A stretch of 64,000 bases of DNA from Asticcacaulis endophyticus (GTDB lineage: Bacteria; Pseudomonadota; Alphaproteobacteria; Caulobacterales; Caulobacteraceae): assembly GCF_014652575.1 (NCBI RefSeq), contig NZ_BMZB01000001.1, positions 1,107,722 to 1,171,721 on the forward strand, written 5' to 3'. The notes beneath the pieces are model-generated. The model was not told the origin of the DNA, did not search any database, and saw nothing but the letters and a program-made list of their open reading frames with translations. Shown here in pieces: positions 41,703 to 51,061 of the stretch (position 1 is its first letter; every line of letters begins with the position of its first letter). Position numbers and translations under genes: made by a program.

Positions 41703-42110
41703 ATGAAACGTCGCGCCCTTATCTCTGCCTTGCTTTTCCCAGTCTTCGCCTCGGTCGCACCGCAGGCTCTGGCCAGTGCGCCTAAGGAAAAGAAAAAAGG
41801 CGGAGGGCCCAGCTTTACTCAGTTGACGCCGATCAGCGTATTTATCCCGCGCCGCGACGGGCGACATTCGACCATGACTATTGAGATGGGCCTTGATGTC
41901 AAAGACCCGAAACTGGCGGAACTGGTGCCCGCCTATATCCCCCGTCTGCGCGATGCCTATGTCAGCCGGATTCAGTCCTATGGCCTGCGCCTGCGCGAAA
42001 ACAGCCTCGTTGATCCGGGCTTTATCACCCGTGAGCTTCAGATCGCGACCGATCAGGTGTTAAAGCGTTCAGGGGCTACCGTGCTGCTTGGCACGATGAT
42101 GATCAACTAA
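41703..42110 (+). CDS. Exported FliL-like protein
   Basis: 135 residues with a signal peptide (MKRRALISALLFPVFASVAPQALA). A Lys-rich stretch (APKEKKKGGGP) follows, then a single domain TMTIEMGLDVKDPKLAELVPAYIPRLRDAYVSRIQSYGLRLR. This resembles the periplasmic domain of the flagellar protein FliL (stomatin-like fold), which also has a V-x-D-P and a P-x-LRD element. No flagellar gene is near. It may be an isolated FliL-related protein; assignment is moderate. Confidence 0.6.
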   Translation: MKRRALISALLFPVFASVAPQALASAPKEKKKGGGPSFTQLTPISVFIPRRDGRHSTMTIEMGLDVKDPKLAELVPAYIPRLRDAYVSRIQSYGLRLRENSLVDPGFITRELQIATDQVLKRSGATVLLGTMMIN

Positions 42111-42258
42111 TCCAGCATCTGCCACGAAAAAGCCCTTTGCGGGCGCAACAATGCCCTTTCTGTGTATCGTCGCGCATCTTATCCAAAAACCGCTTCACAC
42201 TTTTTAGGATGCGCTCTAACATACCCTTTCGCTTCACCTTATGGGGAAAGGTTGCGCC

Positions 42259-42639
42259 ATGACTAACCACGGACCATTCGAGCAAGGCCTGAAACTTATG
42301 GGTGCGCAGCAGCAGCTTGCGACGCGCAGCCTGCTGAATCTGGTTGAGATGATCACCGCCTCATCGCACCGTTACGCCTCCCAGACCACGGCCTTTGCCG
42401 AGGACACGGTGCGCCTGATGAAAGAGGCCTCCGCCGTGCGTGATCCGCAAGGGTTAACCGACCTGCAAAAAGAATGGACGCAAACCTGTGTCAAATATTC
42501 CGAAAATCAGGCCCGCACGACCATGCAGTTTGTCGAACAATGCGGTAAGCAGGCGCTAAATACCGCCGCGAACGCCAAGTCCATCGTCAAGGGCGATGTG
42601 CCAGACACCCCACCTAGCGAAACGCCGCCCTCTGAATAG
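42259..42639 (+). CDS. Phasin-family protein
   Basis: 126 residues, almost all amphipathic helix, with the phasin pattern FEQGLKLMGAQQQLATRSLLNL, ASQTTAFAEDTVRLMKEAS and QARTTMQFVEQC, and a Pro/Thr/Ser tail. Phasins coat polyhydroxybutyrate granules. The start is set at ATG 42259 after GGGGAAAGG. The next gene, 3-hydroxybutyrate dehydrogenase, acts on the same polymer, which supports the call. Confidence 0.8.
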   Translation: MTNHGPFEQGLKLMGAQQQLATRSLLNLVEMITASSHRYASQTTAFAEDTVRLMKEASAVRDPQGLTDLQKEWTQTCVKYSENQARTTMQFVEQCGKQALNTAANAKSIVKGDVPDTPPSETPPSE

Positions 42640-42681
42640 AGTCTACCTGTCCTCAACCTCCCCATTCTAAAGGACTAAACC

Positions 42682-43461
42682 ATGCTAAAAGGTAAAACCG
42701 CCCTGGTGACCGGCTCCACCAGCGGCATAGGCTTGGCTGTGGCCAAAACGCTCGCCGCCAAGGGCGCCCATGTCATGCTCAACGGTCTGGGTGACGCCAC
42801 AGAGATCGAGGCCATCCGGGCGGCTATGGCCAAAGATTATGGCGTCGAGGTCGGCTTTCACGGTGCGGATTTAACCAAGCCGGATCAGATCGAGGATCTG
42901 GTGAAAACCACACAGTCGAAACTGGGCGGGGTCGATATCCTGATCAATAATGCCGGCATCCAGTTCGTGGCCCCGATTGAGGAATTTCCCGCCGCCAAGT
43001 GGGACGCCATTATCGCGATCAACCTGACCTCGGCCTACCACACCATTCACCACAGCTTTGCGGCCATGAAGGAAAAAGGCTGGGGCCGGATCGTCAATAT
43101 GGGCTCAGCGCACTCGCTGGTGGCGTCACCCTTCAAGTCGGCCTATGTGGCAGCGAAGCACGGCATCTTAGGCCTGACCAAGACGATTGCCCTTGAGGGC
43201 GCTGAGTTTGGTATTACCTGCAACTGCGTCTGCCCCGGCTATGTGCTGACCCCGCTGGTGGAGAAGCAGATCCCTGACACGGCTAAGGCCCGCGGCATCA
43301 CCGAGGAAGAGGTTATCAAGAACGTCCTCCTAGCCGCCCAGCCGACCAAGAAATTCGTCGACGAAGACGATATCGCCGAAACCTTTGCCTTTCTGTGCTC
43401 GGACGCGGCCAAGTCGATTACCGGCACCCACATTTCGGTCGATGGGGGATGGACAGCATAA
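42682..43461 (+). CDS. bdhA: 3-hydroxybutyrate dehydrogenase (SDR)
   Basis: 259 residues of the classical short-chain dehydrogenase family: GSTSGIGLAV binds NAD, NNAGIQFVAPIEEFP, the catalytic Ser in MGSAHSLVASP and YVAAKHG (Tyr/Lys). The pattern IQFVAPIEEFPAAKWDAIIAINL and CPGYVLTPLVEKQIPD fit D-3-hydroxybutyrate dehydrogenase, which oxidises hydroxybutyrate released from PHB to acetoacetate. AAGGA precedes the ATG. Likely cotranscribed with the phasin gene 42 bases upstream. Confidence 0.92.
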   Translation: MLKGKTALVTGSTSGIGLAVAKTLAAKGAHVMLNGLGDATEIEAIRAAMAKDYGVEVGFHGADLTKPDQIEDLVKTTQSKLGGVDILINNAGIQFVAPIEEFPAAKWDAIIAINLTSAYHTIHHSFAAMKEKGWGRIVNMGSAHSLVASPFKSAYVAAKHGILGLTKTIALEGAEFGITCNCVCPGYVLTPLVEKQIPDTAKARGITEEEVIKNVLLAAQPTKKFVDEDDIAETFAFLCSDAAKSITGTHISVDGGWTA

Positions 43462-43468
43462 TTTTTTA

Positions 43469-43526
43469 CCTCCCCAGCTTGCTGGGGAGGGGGACCGCGC
43501 ACACACTTTGCGCGTGGTGGTGGGGG
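43469..43526. repeat. Interspersed double-hairpin repeat, copy 1
   Basis: CCTCCCCAGC-TT-GCTGGGGAGG (43469-43490) is a perfect ten-pair hairpin, followed by CGCGCA/TGCGCG (43496-43514) and TGGTGGTGGGGG. The same plan (CCCCTCC, hairpin, CCACCTCCCC, hairpin) recurs at 54490 and 56522. It may also act as terminator after bdhA. Confidence 0.65.
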
Positions 43527-43626
43527 CTACTTGCTAATATTGTCAGACTTTTCGGTTGCGCACAGATTTCCAGCCATTTAGTCTCCCCTGAAAAGCTGAA
43601 AAAGCAAAACATCAGGGAGAGCGAAC

Positions 43627-45681
43627 ATGGTCTGGAAATCAGTGTGTATAGCCGCGTTATTGAGTGCGATGGCCGCACCAGCCTTTGCGCAAACAACTTC
43701 ACCAAAGACCTGGACCGCCGATAATGGCAACGGTACCTTTACCAACCCTCTGTTTTACGACGAGTTTTCCGACCCCGACATGATCCGTGTCGGCGACTGG
43801 TTCTACCTGACCGGCACGACCATGCACACCATGCCGGGCCTGCCGATTTTGCGCTCAAAAGACCTCGTCAACTGGGAATTTGTATCTTACGCTCTCGACA
43901 AACTCGACCTCGGCCCGCAGTTCCGGCTGGAAGATGGCAAGAGCATCTATGGTCAGGGCATCTGGGCGCCCAGCTTTCGCTATCACAACGGCACGTTTTA
44001 TATTTTCAGCAATGTGAACGGCCAGAAAACCCAGATTTTCACCGCCACCGACCCGAAGGGGCCGTGGACGCGCACCGAGATGAAGCGCTCCATGCACGAC
44101 CTGTCGGTGCTGTTTGACGACGACGGTAAAATCTACGCCATCTGGGGCTATCAGGGCATCAAAATGGCGCAACTGACGGACGACCTGACCGACATCGTTC
44201 CCGGTTCCGAAAAGGAAATCATACCCCCTACCGCTGGCATGGGTGAAGGGGTGCATTTCTATAAATTTGGTGGCAAGTATTTCATTACCTCAGCATGGTT
44301 TTCCGGCCGGATGAAGATGCCGGCCGCCCGCGCCGATAATATTTGGGGGCCATACGAGGTCAATCCGGCCATCAGCATTGACGAAGATTTCGGCATGATC
44401 GAGGGGCATCGCCTGAGTGATGCGTGGGCCAGAAGCGACACCGCCCCCTATGTGATCAACCCGCCAAACCCCGCCCCCAATGGCCGTCTGTCGCTGCATC
44501 AGGGTGGCATCGTCCAGACTCCTGCGGGTGAGTGGTGGGGCTTTTCGATGATGGATTATAACTCGGTCGGCAGGCTTTTGGCCCTGTCGCCGATTACATG
44601 GAAAGACGGCTGGCCATACTTTGGTTTACCCGGCAATCTGGGGCGCAACCCACGCACCTGGGTCAAGCCGAAAACTTCAGAACCGCAGCCGATTAACGTA
44701 CCTTATGAACGCAGCGACAACTTTTCGGGTGAGGCGCTGAAGCCCATCTGGCAATGGAACCATGTGCCGGTGGATGGCAAATGGTCGCTGACCGAGCGGC
44801 GCGGGTTTCTGCGCCTGAAATCCCTGCCCGCGACCTCGTTCTGGAACGCTAAAAACAGCCTGACCCAGCGTGCGATCGGGCCGATGTCAACACCGACCGC
44901 TATTCTGGAAACCGGCGGGTTAAAAGACGGCGATGTGGCGGGACTGGCTCTGCTCAACCGGCCCTATGCGTGGATCGGCGTTGAAAAAACCTCTGCCGGT
45001 TTGGCACTAACCCACCATGATCAGCAGACCGGCAAGACCGCGCGCGTCAGGATCACCGCGCCGCGTGTGTGGCTGCGGGCCGACTGTAATTTCCTGACCG
45101 AAAAAGCCCGTTTCAGCTATTCGACCGATGGCGCGACCTTCACACCGATTGGTGATGAATTTACGATGGTCTTTCAGCTCAAGACCTTTCAGGGCGTGCG
45201 CTACAGCCTGTTTAACTACAACACGATGGGGGCCGAGGGCGGCTATGCCGATTTCGATGCCATCGACATCCATGAGCCCTATCCGCAGGGGCTGATGAAA
45301 CCGATCCCCTATGGCCGTACCATCACTCTGAAAAGCGATCAGTCGCCGGCGGGCCTGTCGGTCAAAGGCGGCGCGTTGATGTCCGGACAACCTGTGTCAT
45401 TTGAAGTCATCGACATGGGATTGGGACGCGCGGCGCTGAAGTTCGGCAACACCTATATCAGCGCGGCCGATGATGCCTCGGTCAGCCTGAAATACGGCAA
45501 ACCCGGCACCGCGGAAAGCTTTCAGTGGATCGAGACCCCGACCGGAGAATTGGCGCTGATGTCGCTGGTCAACCACCGATTCCTGCGCCTTGATCCGAAA
45601 ACGCAAGTCATCACTGCCGATAGCCCCGGCCCGCAATCGGACGGCAAGGACGGGGTGCGGTTTGTGTGGTCGGCGAATTAG
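43627..45681 (+). CDS. Glycoside hydrolase family 43, multidomain, secreted
   Basis: 684 residues with a signal peptide (MVWKSVCIAALLSAMAAPAFAQ). Residues 30-340 are the GH43 five-bladed propeller with catalytic Asp (EFSDPDMIRVGDWFYL), pKa Asp (MHDLSVLFDDDGKIYA) and acid Glu (MGEGVHFYKFGGKYFI). Residues 350-550 are a concanavalin-like beta-sandwich often attached to beta-xylosidases. A C-terminal part (about 555-684) looks like a beta-trefoil/carbohydrate-binding unit. AGGGAG precedes the ATG. The predicted activity is beta-xylosidase or alpha-L-arabinofuranosidase. Confidence 0.88.
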   Translation: MVWKSVCIAALLSAMAAPAFAQTTSPKTWTADNGNGTFTNPLFYDEFSDPDMIRVGDWFYLTGTTMHTMPGLPILRSKDLVNWEFVSYALDKLDLGPQFRLEDGKSIYGQGIWAPSFRYHNGTFYIFSNVNGQKTQIFTATDPKGPWTRTEMKRSMHDLSVLFDDDGKIYAIWGYQGIKMAQLTDDLTDIVPGSEKEIIPPTAGMGEGVHFYKFGGKYFITSAWFSGRMKMPAARADNIWGPYEVNPAISIDEDFGMIEGHRLSDAWARSDTAPYVINPPNPAPNGRLSLHQGGIVQTPAGEWWGFSMMDYNSVGRLLALSPITWKDGWPYFGLPGNLGRNPRTWVKPKTSEPQPINVPYERSDNFSGEALKPIWQWNHVPVDGKWSLTERRGFLRLKSLPATSFWNAKNSLTQRAIGPMSTPTAILETGGLKDGDVAGLALLNRPYAWIGVEKTSAGLALTHHDQQTGKTARVRITAPRVWLRADCNFLTEKARFSYSTDGATFTPIGDEFTMVFQLKTFQGVRYSLFNYNTMGAEGGYADFDAIDIHEPYPQGLMKPIPYGRTITLKSDQSPAGLSVKGGALMSGQPVSFEVIDMGLGRAALKFGNTYISAADDASVSLKYGKPGTAESFQWIETPTGELALMSLVNHRFLRLDPKTQVITADSPGPQSDGKDGVRFVWSAN

Positions 45682-45705
45682 GAAAACAGGACTATCGCTG
45701 ATCGG

Positions 45706-45972
45706 TCAAAGAATCTTCGGATTCAGTATTAAGGCTGCCCATCCTGACGCCATGAATATTGCAAGAAACCACAGTGAATACCGCCCCAAAACTTTTCTTA
45801 GCTCACCGGACGCCCGACTAAAGCCATGTCCTAAGGCCAGCAATATGAGCCAATCCAAAAGGAGAAAAGGCCATAATGGGATGCTCTTGAAGTAGACAGC
45901 ACAAATTAGCATCGCTGCCGAAGCCGCCACGCCAAATAACAGTAACCATCTGTATTTACGCGGTGAATCCAT
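45706..45972 (-). CDS. Small hydrophobic membrane protein
   Basis: 88 residues, three likely spans (WLLLFGVAASAAMLICAVYF, IPLWPFLLLDWLILLALG, RYSLWFLAIFMASGWAALIL). Its ATG overlaps the stop of the upstream ABC exporter by one base (TGATG), so it is translationally coupled and may be an accessory subunit. Family not recognised. Confidence 0.6.
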   Translation of the reverse strand: MDSPRKYRWLLLFGVAASAAMLICAVYFKSIPLWPFLLLDWLILLALGHGFSRASGELRKVLGRYSLWFLAIFMASGWAALILNPKIL

Positions 45973-47861
45973 CACTCCACCTGGGCTTCGACCTTGGCGA
46001 GGGTTTCGCGGGCTTCGTCGGCGGCGCGTTGACGCTCCCACATGCCGTAATAGATACCCTGTTGGCGCATGAGATGGTGATGGGTGCCGCGCTCAGCTAC
46101 CACGCCGTCTTTCAGCACCAAAATCTCATCAGCCCCCACCACGGTCGAGAGCCGGTGGGCGATGACCAGTGTCGTGCGGTTTTGTGACACCTCATCCAGT
46201 GAGGCCTGAATTTCGCGCTCGGTATGGGTATCTAGCGCCGAGGTCGCTTCATCAAGGATCAGGATCGGCGGCGCTTTGAGCAGGGTGCGCGCAATAGCCA
46301 CGCGCTGTTTTTCACCACCCGACAGTTTCAGGCCGCGCTCACCGACTTCGGTATCAAACCCTTTGGGCAGGGAGGCGATGAAGCCCGCAATCTGGGCCTT
46401 ATCGGCGGCGTCTTCGATCTCGGCGCGCGTCGCCCCCGCCCGGCCATAGGCAACATTATAGGCGATGGTGTCGTTAAACAGGACGGTGTCCTGCGGCACC
46501 ATACCGATGGCGTGACGGAGCGAGGCCTGATTGACGGTGCGGATATCCTGACCGTCAATTTCAATCGACCCTCCCTTAACGTCATAAAACCGGAAAAGAA
46601 GCCGCGAAATGGTCGATTTACCGGCACCCGATGGGCCCACAATCGCCACGGTTTTCCCTGCCGGGACTTCAAACGAAACCCCTTTCAGGATCGGCCGGTC
46701 GGCATCGTACGAAAACACCACATCTTTAAACGCCACGGCTCCTGCGGTGATTTTGAGGTCTGCAGCATTGGGATCATCAACCACTTCGGCGGGTTCATCC
46801 AGCAGCTTGAACATCGAGTCCATGTCCACCAGCGAGGTGGTGATTTCGCGGTAGAGCGTGCCGATGAAATTAAGCGGAATGGAAAGTTGCATCATGAAGG
46901 CGTTGATCATCACAAAATGACCGACCGTCTGAGTGCCGCGTGACACTTCATAGGCCGACATCAGCATCACAATGGTCATGCCGATCGAGAAGATAATCGC
47001 CTGCCCTAGGTTCAGCCAGGCCAGAGACGTATAGGTCTTGATGGCCGCCTTTTCGTAATCGCCGGTGGCTTTGTTATAGCGGTCGGACTCCAGCCGCTCA
47101 TTGCCGAAATATTTGACGGTCTCGAAATTCAGCAAAGAATCGACGGCCTTGGACATGGAGTCGGTGTCGGCATCGTTCATATCTTTGCGGATCTGGATGC
47201 GTTTATTGGACGCCCAGACCGAGAACCAGACATAGATCACCACCGTGACCACGACCACGACTACATACATGATACTGAACTGGTTAGCGATGATGGCTGA
47301 GGTCAACACAAACTCAATCAGCGTCGGTATAGCGATCATCATGGTCAGGCGGATGATGGTCTCAATGCCGGTCTTACCGCGCTCAATCACCCGCGACAGG
47401 CCGCCGGTGCGGCGTTGCAAGTGGAACCTCAACGACAGATTATGCAAATGCACAAAGGTGCGGTTGGCCAGACCCCGCACGGCATGTTGACCGACCGCGG
47501 CAAACAAGGCATCGCGCACCTGATTGAAGCCATTGGACAGCAACCGCGCCACGCCGTAGGCCACGACTAAAATGATCGGTGAGGCGATCAAAAGCCCCAT
47601 CATGGACGGCGCCTCGCCCTCACCTGACAAGGCATTGGTGGCCCATTTATAGGTGTACGGAATAAAGACCGTCAGCACCTTACCCAGCAGCATGAACACC
47701 ATCGCCAGCACAACCTGCATCTGAAGGTCGGCGCGGTCCCTGGGCCAAAGGTATGGCTTAAGGAAGTCGATCGTACCCTGAAAACTGGCATGGGGTCGCG
47801 TCATAGGCCCGTTTTGGGGCGCGTTTGAGGGAGATTGCGTATCGGGAGCGGGAGGAGCCAT
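45972..47861 (-). CDS. ABC exporter, Atm1/HMT1 type
   Basis: About 629 residues: six-span membrane domain (about 45-340) and a nucleotide-binding domain (about 380-615) with Walker A GPSGAGKST, signature LSGGEKQRVAIA, Walker B ILILDEATSALD and the His switch in IAHRLS. FHLQRRTGGLSRVIERG is the hallmark of Atm1-type exporters, which move glutathione-linked sulfur or metal compounds and are widespread in alphaproteobacteria. The ATG at 47861 is used; the frame extends seven codons to a TTG. Confidence 0.9.
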   Translation of the reverse strand: MAPPAPDTQSPSNAPQNGPMTRPHASFQGTIDFLKPYLWPRDRADLQMQVVLAMVFMLLGKVLTVFIPYTYKWATNALSGEGEAPSMMGLLIASPIILVVAYGVARLLSNGFNQVRDALFAAVGQHAVRGLANRTFVHLHNLSLRFHLQRRTGGLSRVIERGKTGIETIIRLTMMIAIPTLIEFVLTSAIIANQFSIMYVVVVVVTVVIYVWFSVWASNKRIQIRKDMNDADTDSMSKAVDSLLNFETVKYFGNERLESDRYNKATGDYEKAAIKTYTSLAWLNLGQAIIFSIGMTIVMLMSAYEVSRGTQTVGHFVMINAFMMQLSIPLNFIGTLYREITTSLVDMDSMFKLLDEPAEVVDDPNAADLKITAGAVAFKDVVFSYDADRPILKGVSFEVPAGKTVAIVGPSGAGKSTISRLLFRFYDVKGGSIEIDGQDIRTVNQASLRHAIGMVPQDTVLFNDTIAYNVAYGRAGATRAEIEDAADKAQIAGFIASLPKGFDTEVGERGLKLSGGEKQRVAIARTLLKAPPILILDEATSALDTHTEREIQASLDEVSQNRTTLVIAHRLSTVVGADEILVLKDGVVAERGTHHHLMRQQGIYYGMWERQRAADEARETLAKVEAQVE

Positions 47862-48017
47862 CAGGTCAGGCGCTTTCGGCAAGGGCTTTGGGAGTCAGGC
47901 CTATATAGGGCGATGCGCTTTTAAAACCAAACCTTGCGGCCATTTATTTTGAGCCTTTGAATTTTTGTCCAGTTCCGATAGAGTTTGATCATAAATAATC
48001 ATATGGGAGACTGCCCG

Positions 48018-48827
48018 ATGTTGACCCGCCGTTTGTTAATCGCCGCCGCATTGACCTGCCTGACCGCGCCCGCGTTTGCTGCCGAGGCGCTTAAACCCAT
48101 CAGGGTGATACTGGTCGGCGATTCGACCATGACCGACAAATCCGGCTACGGCAAAGGCTTCTGCGCCCAATTCAAGCCCGAGGCGGTGACCTGTGTTAAT
48201 GCGGCGCGGGGGGGGCGTTCCTCCAAAAGCTACCGCGTCGAAGGCCTGTGGGATAAGGTCATGGCCGATCTGCCGGTCGGCAATTTCGACAAAACCTATG
48301 TGCTGATCCAATTCGGCCACAATGACGGCTCAAAGCGCCCGGAACGTCATACGGATATTGAGACCGAGTTCGGCCCGAATATGCGCAACTACGTTTATGA
48401 TTTGAAAAAAGCCGGGGCTGTGCCGGTTTTGGTCACACCGCTGACTCAGCGTCATTTCAAGAATTTCAAGGTACAGAACGACCTGCTGCCGTGGGCTCAG
48501 GTTACCCGCCTGATCGCGCGGACTACCGATACCACCCTGATCGACCTCTATGCCGAAGGACAGTCAAAGGTGCAGGCCATGGGCATCGCCGAATCCCTGA
48601 CCTTAGCCGGGCAGCCGGTGCCGCAGAACGTGCTCGATGCCGCACCGACCGGCACGACCGTGCCTGCCGTCTTTACCGATGCCTCTCAGGGCCAGGGCAG
48701 CGCGCAGGCCTTTGACTACACCCACACCGGCCCCAAGGGCTCAGATTATTTCGGCAAGATGGTGGTCGACCTGTGGGTCAAGGCCGACCCCAAGATTGCG
48801 CCCTATGTCATCACGCCGAGGGAGTAG
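48018..48827 (+). CDS. Rhamnogalacturonan acetylesterase-like SGNH hydrolase (CE12)
   Basis: 269 residues with a signal peptide (LTRRLLIAAALTCLTAPAFAA). SGNH blocks: VGDSTMTD (Ser), NAARGGRSSKSY (Gly), FGHNDGS (Asn) and DYTHTGPKG (Asp-x-x-His). The context matches CE12 rhamnogalacturonan acetylesterases that strip acetyl groups from pectin. GGGAG precedes the ATG at 48018, which outranks the longer frame from 47985. The upstream gap contains CATATGATTAT (minus strand, near 47995), a motif also seen before two GH genes. Confidence 0.88.
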   Translation: MLTRRLLIAAALTCLTAPAFAAEALKPIRVILVGDSTMTDKSGYGKGFCAQFKPEAVTCVNAARGGRSSKSYRVEGLWDKVMADLPVGNFDKTYVLIQFGHNDGSKRPERHTDIETEFGPNMRNYVYDLKKAGAVPVLVTPLTQRHFKNFKVQNDLLPWAQVTRLIARTTDTTLIDLYAEGQSKVQAMGIAESLTLAGQPVPQNVLDAAPTGTTVPAVFTDASQGQGSAQAFDYTHTGPKGSDYFGKMVVDLWVKADPKIAPYVITPRE

Positions 48828-48853
48828 TTAGTCACGCCCATAACGGCGAACGG

Positions 48854-49819
48854 TTATGTCATGCGTAAGGGAATTGATGAAGTAAAGACCCGGTTTTCAG
48901 GATCGGGTACGTCGGCATTTGCGAGAATCTCAATAAATGTTTTTCTCAGAGTCTCTGGATTGCTTGTTGGCCCAATAATTATTCGTTCCAGAAAATTCGG
49001 CAGATCTGTACCGTCAAGTCCGTTTGCGGGATCGTCTCTCAATGGAATTATCTGAATTTTCTGCGGAACGCCGTTGAGGGTAACTAACCGAGAGGTAATG
49101 ACTTCGGATCGCGTATCGGCAGGACTGTAAATAATTCTCCATTCCCGCTCTTCATCAAAGGCTTTGTGCTTAGTGCAAAGTATTGAAATGAGGAACATGT
49201 TAAGCCGCCAGTCTTGTAATTCATGTTCGGGTGTCGCCTCAATCATGTGCCGTTCGCTGATAATTTCATCAATCTTGGTGTTGAAATCGGCTGAAAACGC
49301 TTCGGGGCCGCCATAAAATACAGGGCTGGAATAGGCGCCCAGCCTGCGATTATCCGCTTGAAACGGAGCGCTCTTTACGACCAGCGCCACACCATCTTTA
49401 GGGGCGTAGGCACGCCACATGGACAGGCGTCCGAAAGCATCTTCGTGAGGGTAATGTTCCGACAGGCATGTCAGATAGGTATCATCTTCAAACTGTGGCG
49501 CGCTTTCGTTGAAGCGCCCTATCAGGCGCTGAGAAAAACCAGGGTAAATGCCATCCAGAAAGCCCTGTAAACGGCCCCCGATTTCGGAATTATGATATGC
49601 GCGCAGCAAACATACCTTGCCATGCTCGACCTCGGAAAGATCGTTCATATTCCTGGCGTTGCGCATCCAGACCTCGCCAGAGGTTAGTATTTTGAAGGCT
49701 GCATCAGCCGATGTGTAATGCACGAAACGGCTATTGGGTTGCCGGAGTTTTTCGACCCGGTCAGGCGACAAAGGGACAAAAAGTCTGATGTAGCGGGATC
49801 GGATATCAGGTGAGCGCAT
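48854..49819 (-). CDS. DUF2971 domain protein
   Basis: 321 residues. FVHYTSADAAFKILTSGEVWMRNARNMNDLSEV is the DUF2971 start, with CLSEHYPHEDAFGRLSMWRAYA, CTKHKAFDEEREWRIIY and RIIIGP further on, all typical of this family. DUF2971 is of unknown function, frequent in accessory regions and sometimes near defence genes. Base composition is more AT-rich than the flanking hydrolases, suggesting acquisition. No partner gene is adjacent. Confidence 0.8.
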   Translation of the reverse strand: MRSPDIRSRYIRLFVPLSPDRVEKLRQPNSRFVHYTSADAAFKILTSGEVWMRNARNMNDLSEVEHGKVCLLRAYHNSEIGGRLQGFLDGIYPGFSQRLIGRFNESAPQFEDDTYLTCLSEHYPHEDAFGRLSMWRAYAPKDGVALVVKSAPFQADNRRLGAYSSPVFYGGPEAFSADFNTKIDEIISERHMIEATPEHELQDWRLNMFLISILCTKHKAFDEEREWRIIYSPADTRSEVITSRLVTLNGVPQKIQIIPLRDDPANGLDGTDLPNFLERIIIGPTSNPETLRKTFIEILANADVPDPENRVFTSSIPLRMT

Positions 49820-49886
49820 TATATTTATTTTTCGGCAAAATTAACAAAATGCCCTCATAGGGCGATTATGCTGTAAATGCTTAAAT

Positions 49887-49914
49887 TTGACAATCCTATA
49901 CGGTGCGCTAAAAA
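49887..49914 (+). promoter_or_regulatory. Promoter of the GH43 gene at 50022
   Basis: TTGACAA (49887-49893), 13 bases, GCTAAAAA (49907-49914): a close match to the Caulobacter housekeeping promoter. Expected start near 49921, leaving a 100-base leader. Confidence 0.6.
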
Positions 49915-50021
49915 GAATTTGTCCGACATATTGGGCGCTGCGGTGATCGTAGCGTGCGATGAAGCCATAATAATATCGGGATCGGGCACCCAATCTACTG
50001 AAACGTCCTTGTGAGAATATA

Positions 50022-51053
50022 ATGTCGAACCTTACCCGTTTTTCCCGCCGCGGTTTTGTGATCGCTGCCGCCAGCGCTGCGGCTACGCCGTCCTTTGCCC
50101 AAACGCCGCCCAAACCGATCAATCCGCTGGTGCGTCAGCGCGCCGATGCGCAGATCATGCAGCATGATGACGGCTACTATTATTTTACTGCCACGGTGCC
50201 GGAATATGACCGCCTGATCGTACGCCGGGCGCGCACTATTGCCGGTCTGCAAACTGCCGGTGAAGTGGTGATCTGGAAACGCCCTGCGGAGGGCAAGATG
50301 GGGGGCTATATCTGGGCGCCGGAAATCCACCATTTTGACGGCCAGTGGCATCTTTACTTTGGCGCGGGCGATAAGGGTGAGCCGTTTCGGGTGCGCACCT
50401 ATGTCATCTCCAGCCCCGATCCCAATCCGCTGACCGGCCGCTGGGGTAAGCCGGTCTTGGTTGAAATGCCGTGGGATACGTTTAACCTTGATGCCACGAC
50501 GTTTGTGCACAAAGGCACGCGTTATCTGTTGTGGGCGCAAAAAGAACCGGGCATTGAGACCAACTCGAACCTTTATCTGGCACCATTAGCCTCGCCGTCA
50601 AAGCTGGCCGCCCCGCCGGTGCGCCTGACCGTGCCGACCTATGACTGGGAAATTATCAAATATAAGGTCGCCGAAGCGCCGACCGTGCTGCATCGTAATG
50701 GCCGCCTGTTCCTGACCTATTCGGCCAGCGCTACCGATGAGAACTATTGCTTAGGCATGCTGACCGCCAACGAGGACGCCGACATCATGGACGCATCGTC
50801 GTGGGTGAAATCGCCGGTGCCGGTGTTTAAAAGCTCAGCCAAAAACAAGGTCTGGGGCCCAGGTCACAACAGCTTCATAACCGATGAGCAGGGCCGCGAT
50901 GTGCTGGTCTATCATGGCCGCGACTACCAGAAAATAATCGGGAATTCGCTGTTCGACCCGAACCGCCACACCCGTGTTCAGCCCTTTGGCTATACGGCTG
51001 ATGGGGTGCCGGACTTTGGTGAGCCGGTCGCTAATGGTGCGTGGAAAGACTAA
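50022..51053 (+). CDS. Glycoside hydrolase family 43, Tat-exported, single domain
   Basis: 343 residues. N-terminal FSRRGFVIAAASAAATPSFAQ is a twin-arginine signal. The five-bladed propeller carries Asp (VRQRADAQIMQHDDGYYY), Asp (FNLDATTFVHKGTRYL) and Glu (YKVAEAPTVLHRNGRLF). The pattern, with GLAxYS-type and CLGMLTA segments, recalls the exo-acting arabinofuranosidase group of GH43 (subfamily 26-like). Convergent with the GH39 gene (8-base gap). Confidence 0.85.
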   Translation: MSNLTRFSRRGFVIAAASAAATPSFAQTPPKPINPLVRQRADAQIMQHDDGYYYFTATVPEYDRLIVRRARTIAGLQTAGEVVIWKRPAEGKMGGYIWAPEIHHFDGQWHLYFGAGDKGEPFRVRTYVISSPDPNPLTGRWGKPVLVEMPWDTFNLDATTFVHKGTRYLLWAQKEPGIETNSNLYLAPLASPSKLAAPPVRLTVPTYDWEIIKYKVAEAPTVLHRNGRLFLTYSASATDENYCLGMLTANEDADIMDASSWVKSPVPVFKSSAKNKVWGPGHNSFITDEQGRDVLVYHGRDYQKIIGNSLFDPNRHTRVQPFGYTADGVPDFGEPVANGAWKD

Positions 51054-51061
51054 GCAACTGA

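Noticed and set aside
49851-49863. GCCCT-CAT-AGGGC hairpin before the DUF2971 gene, possible leader terminator
   Set aside because: Only five pairs and an interrupted T-run; too weak to call.
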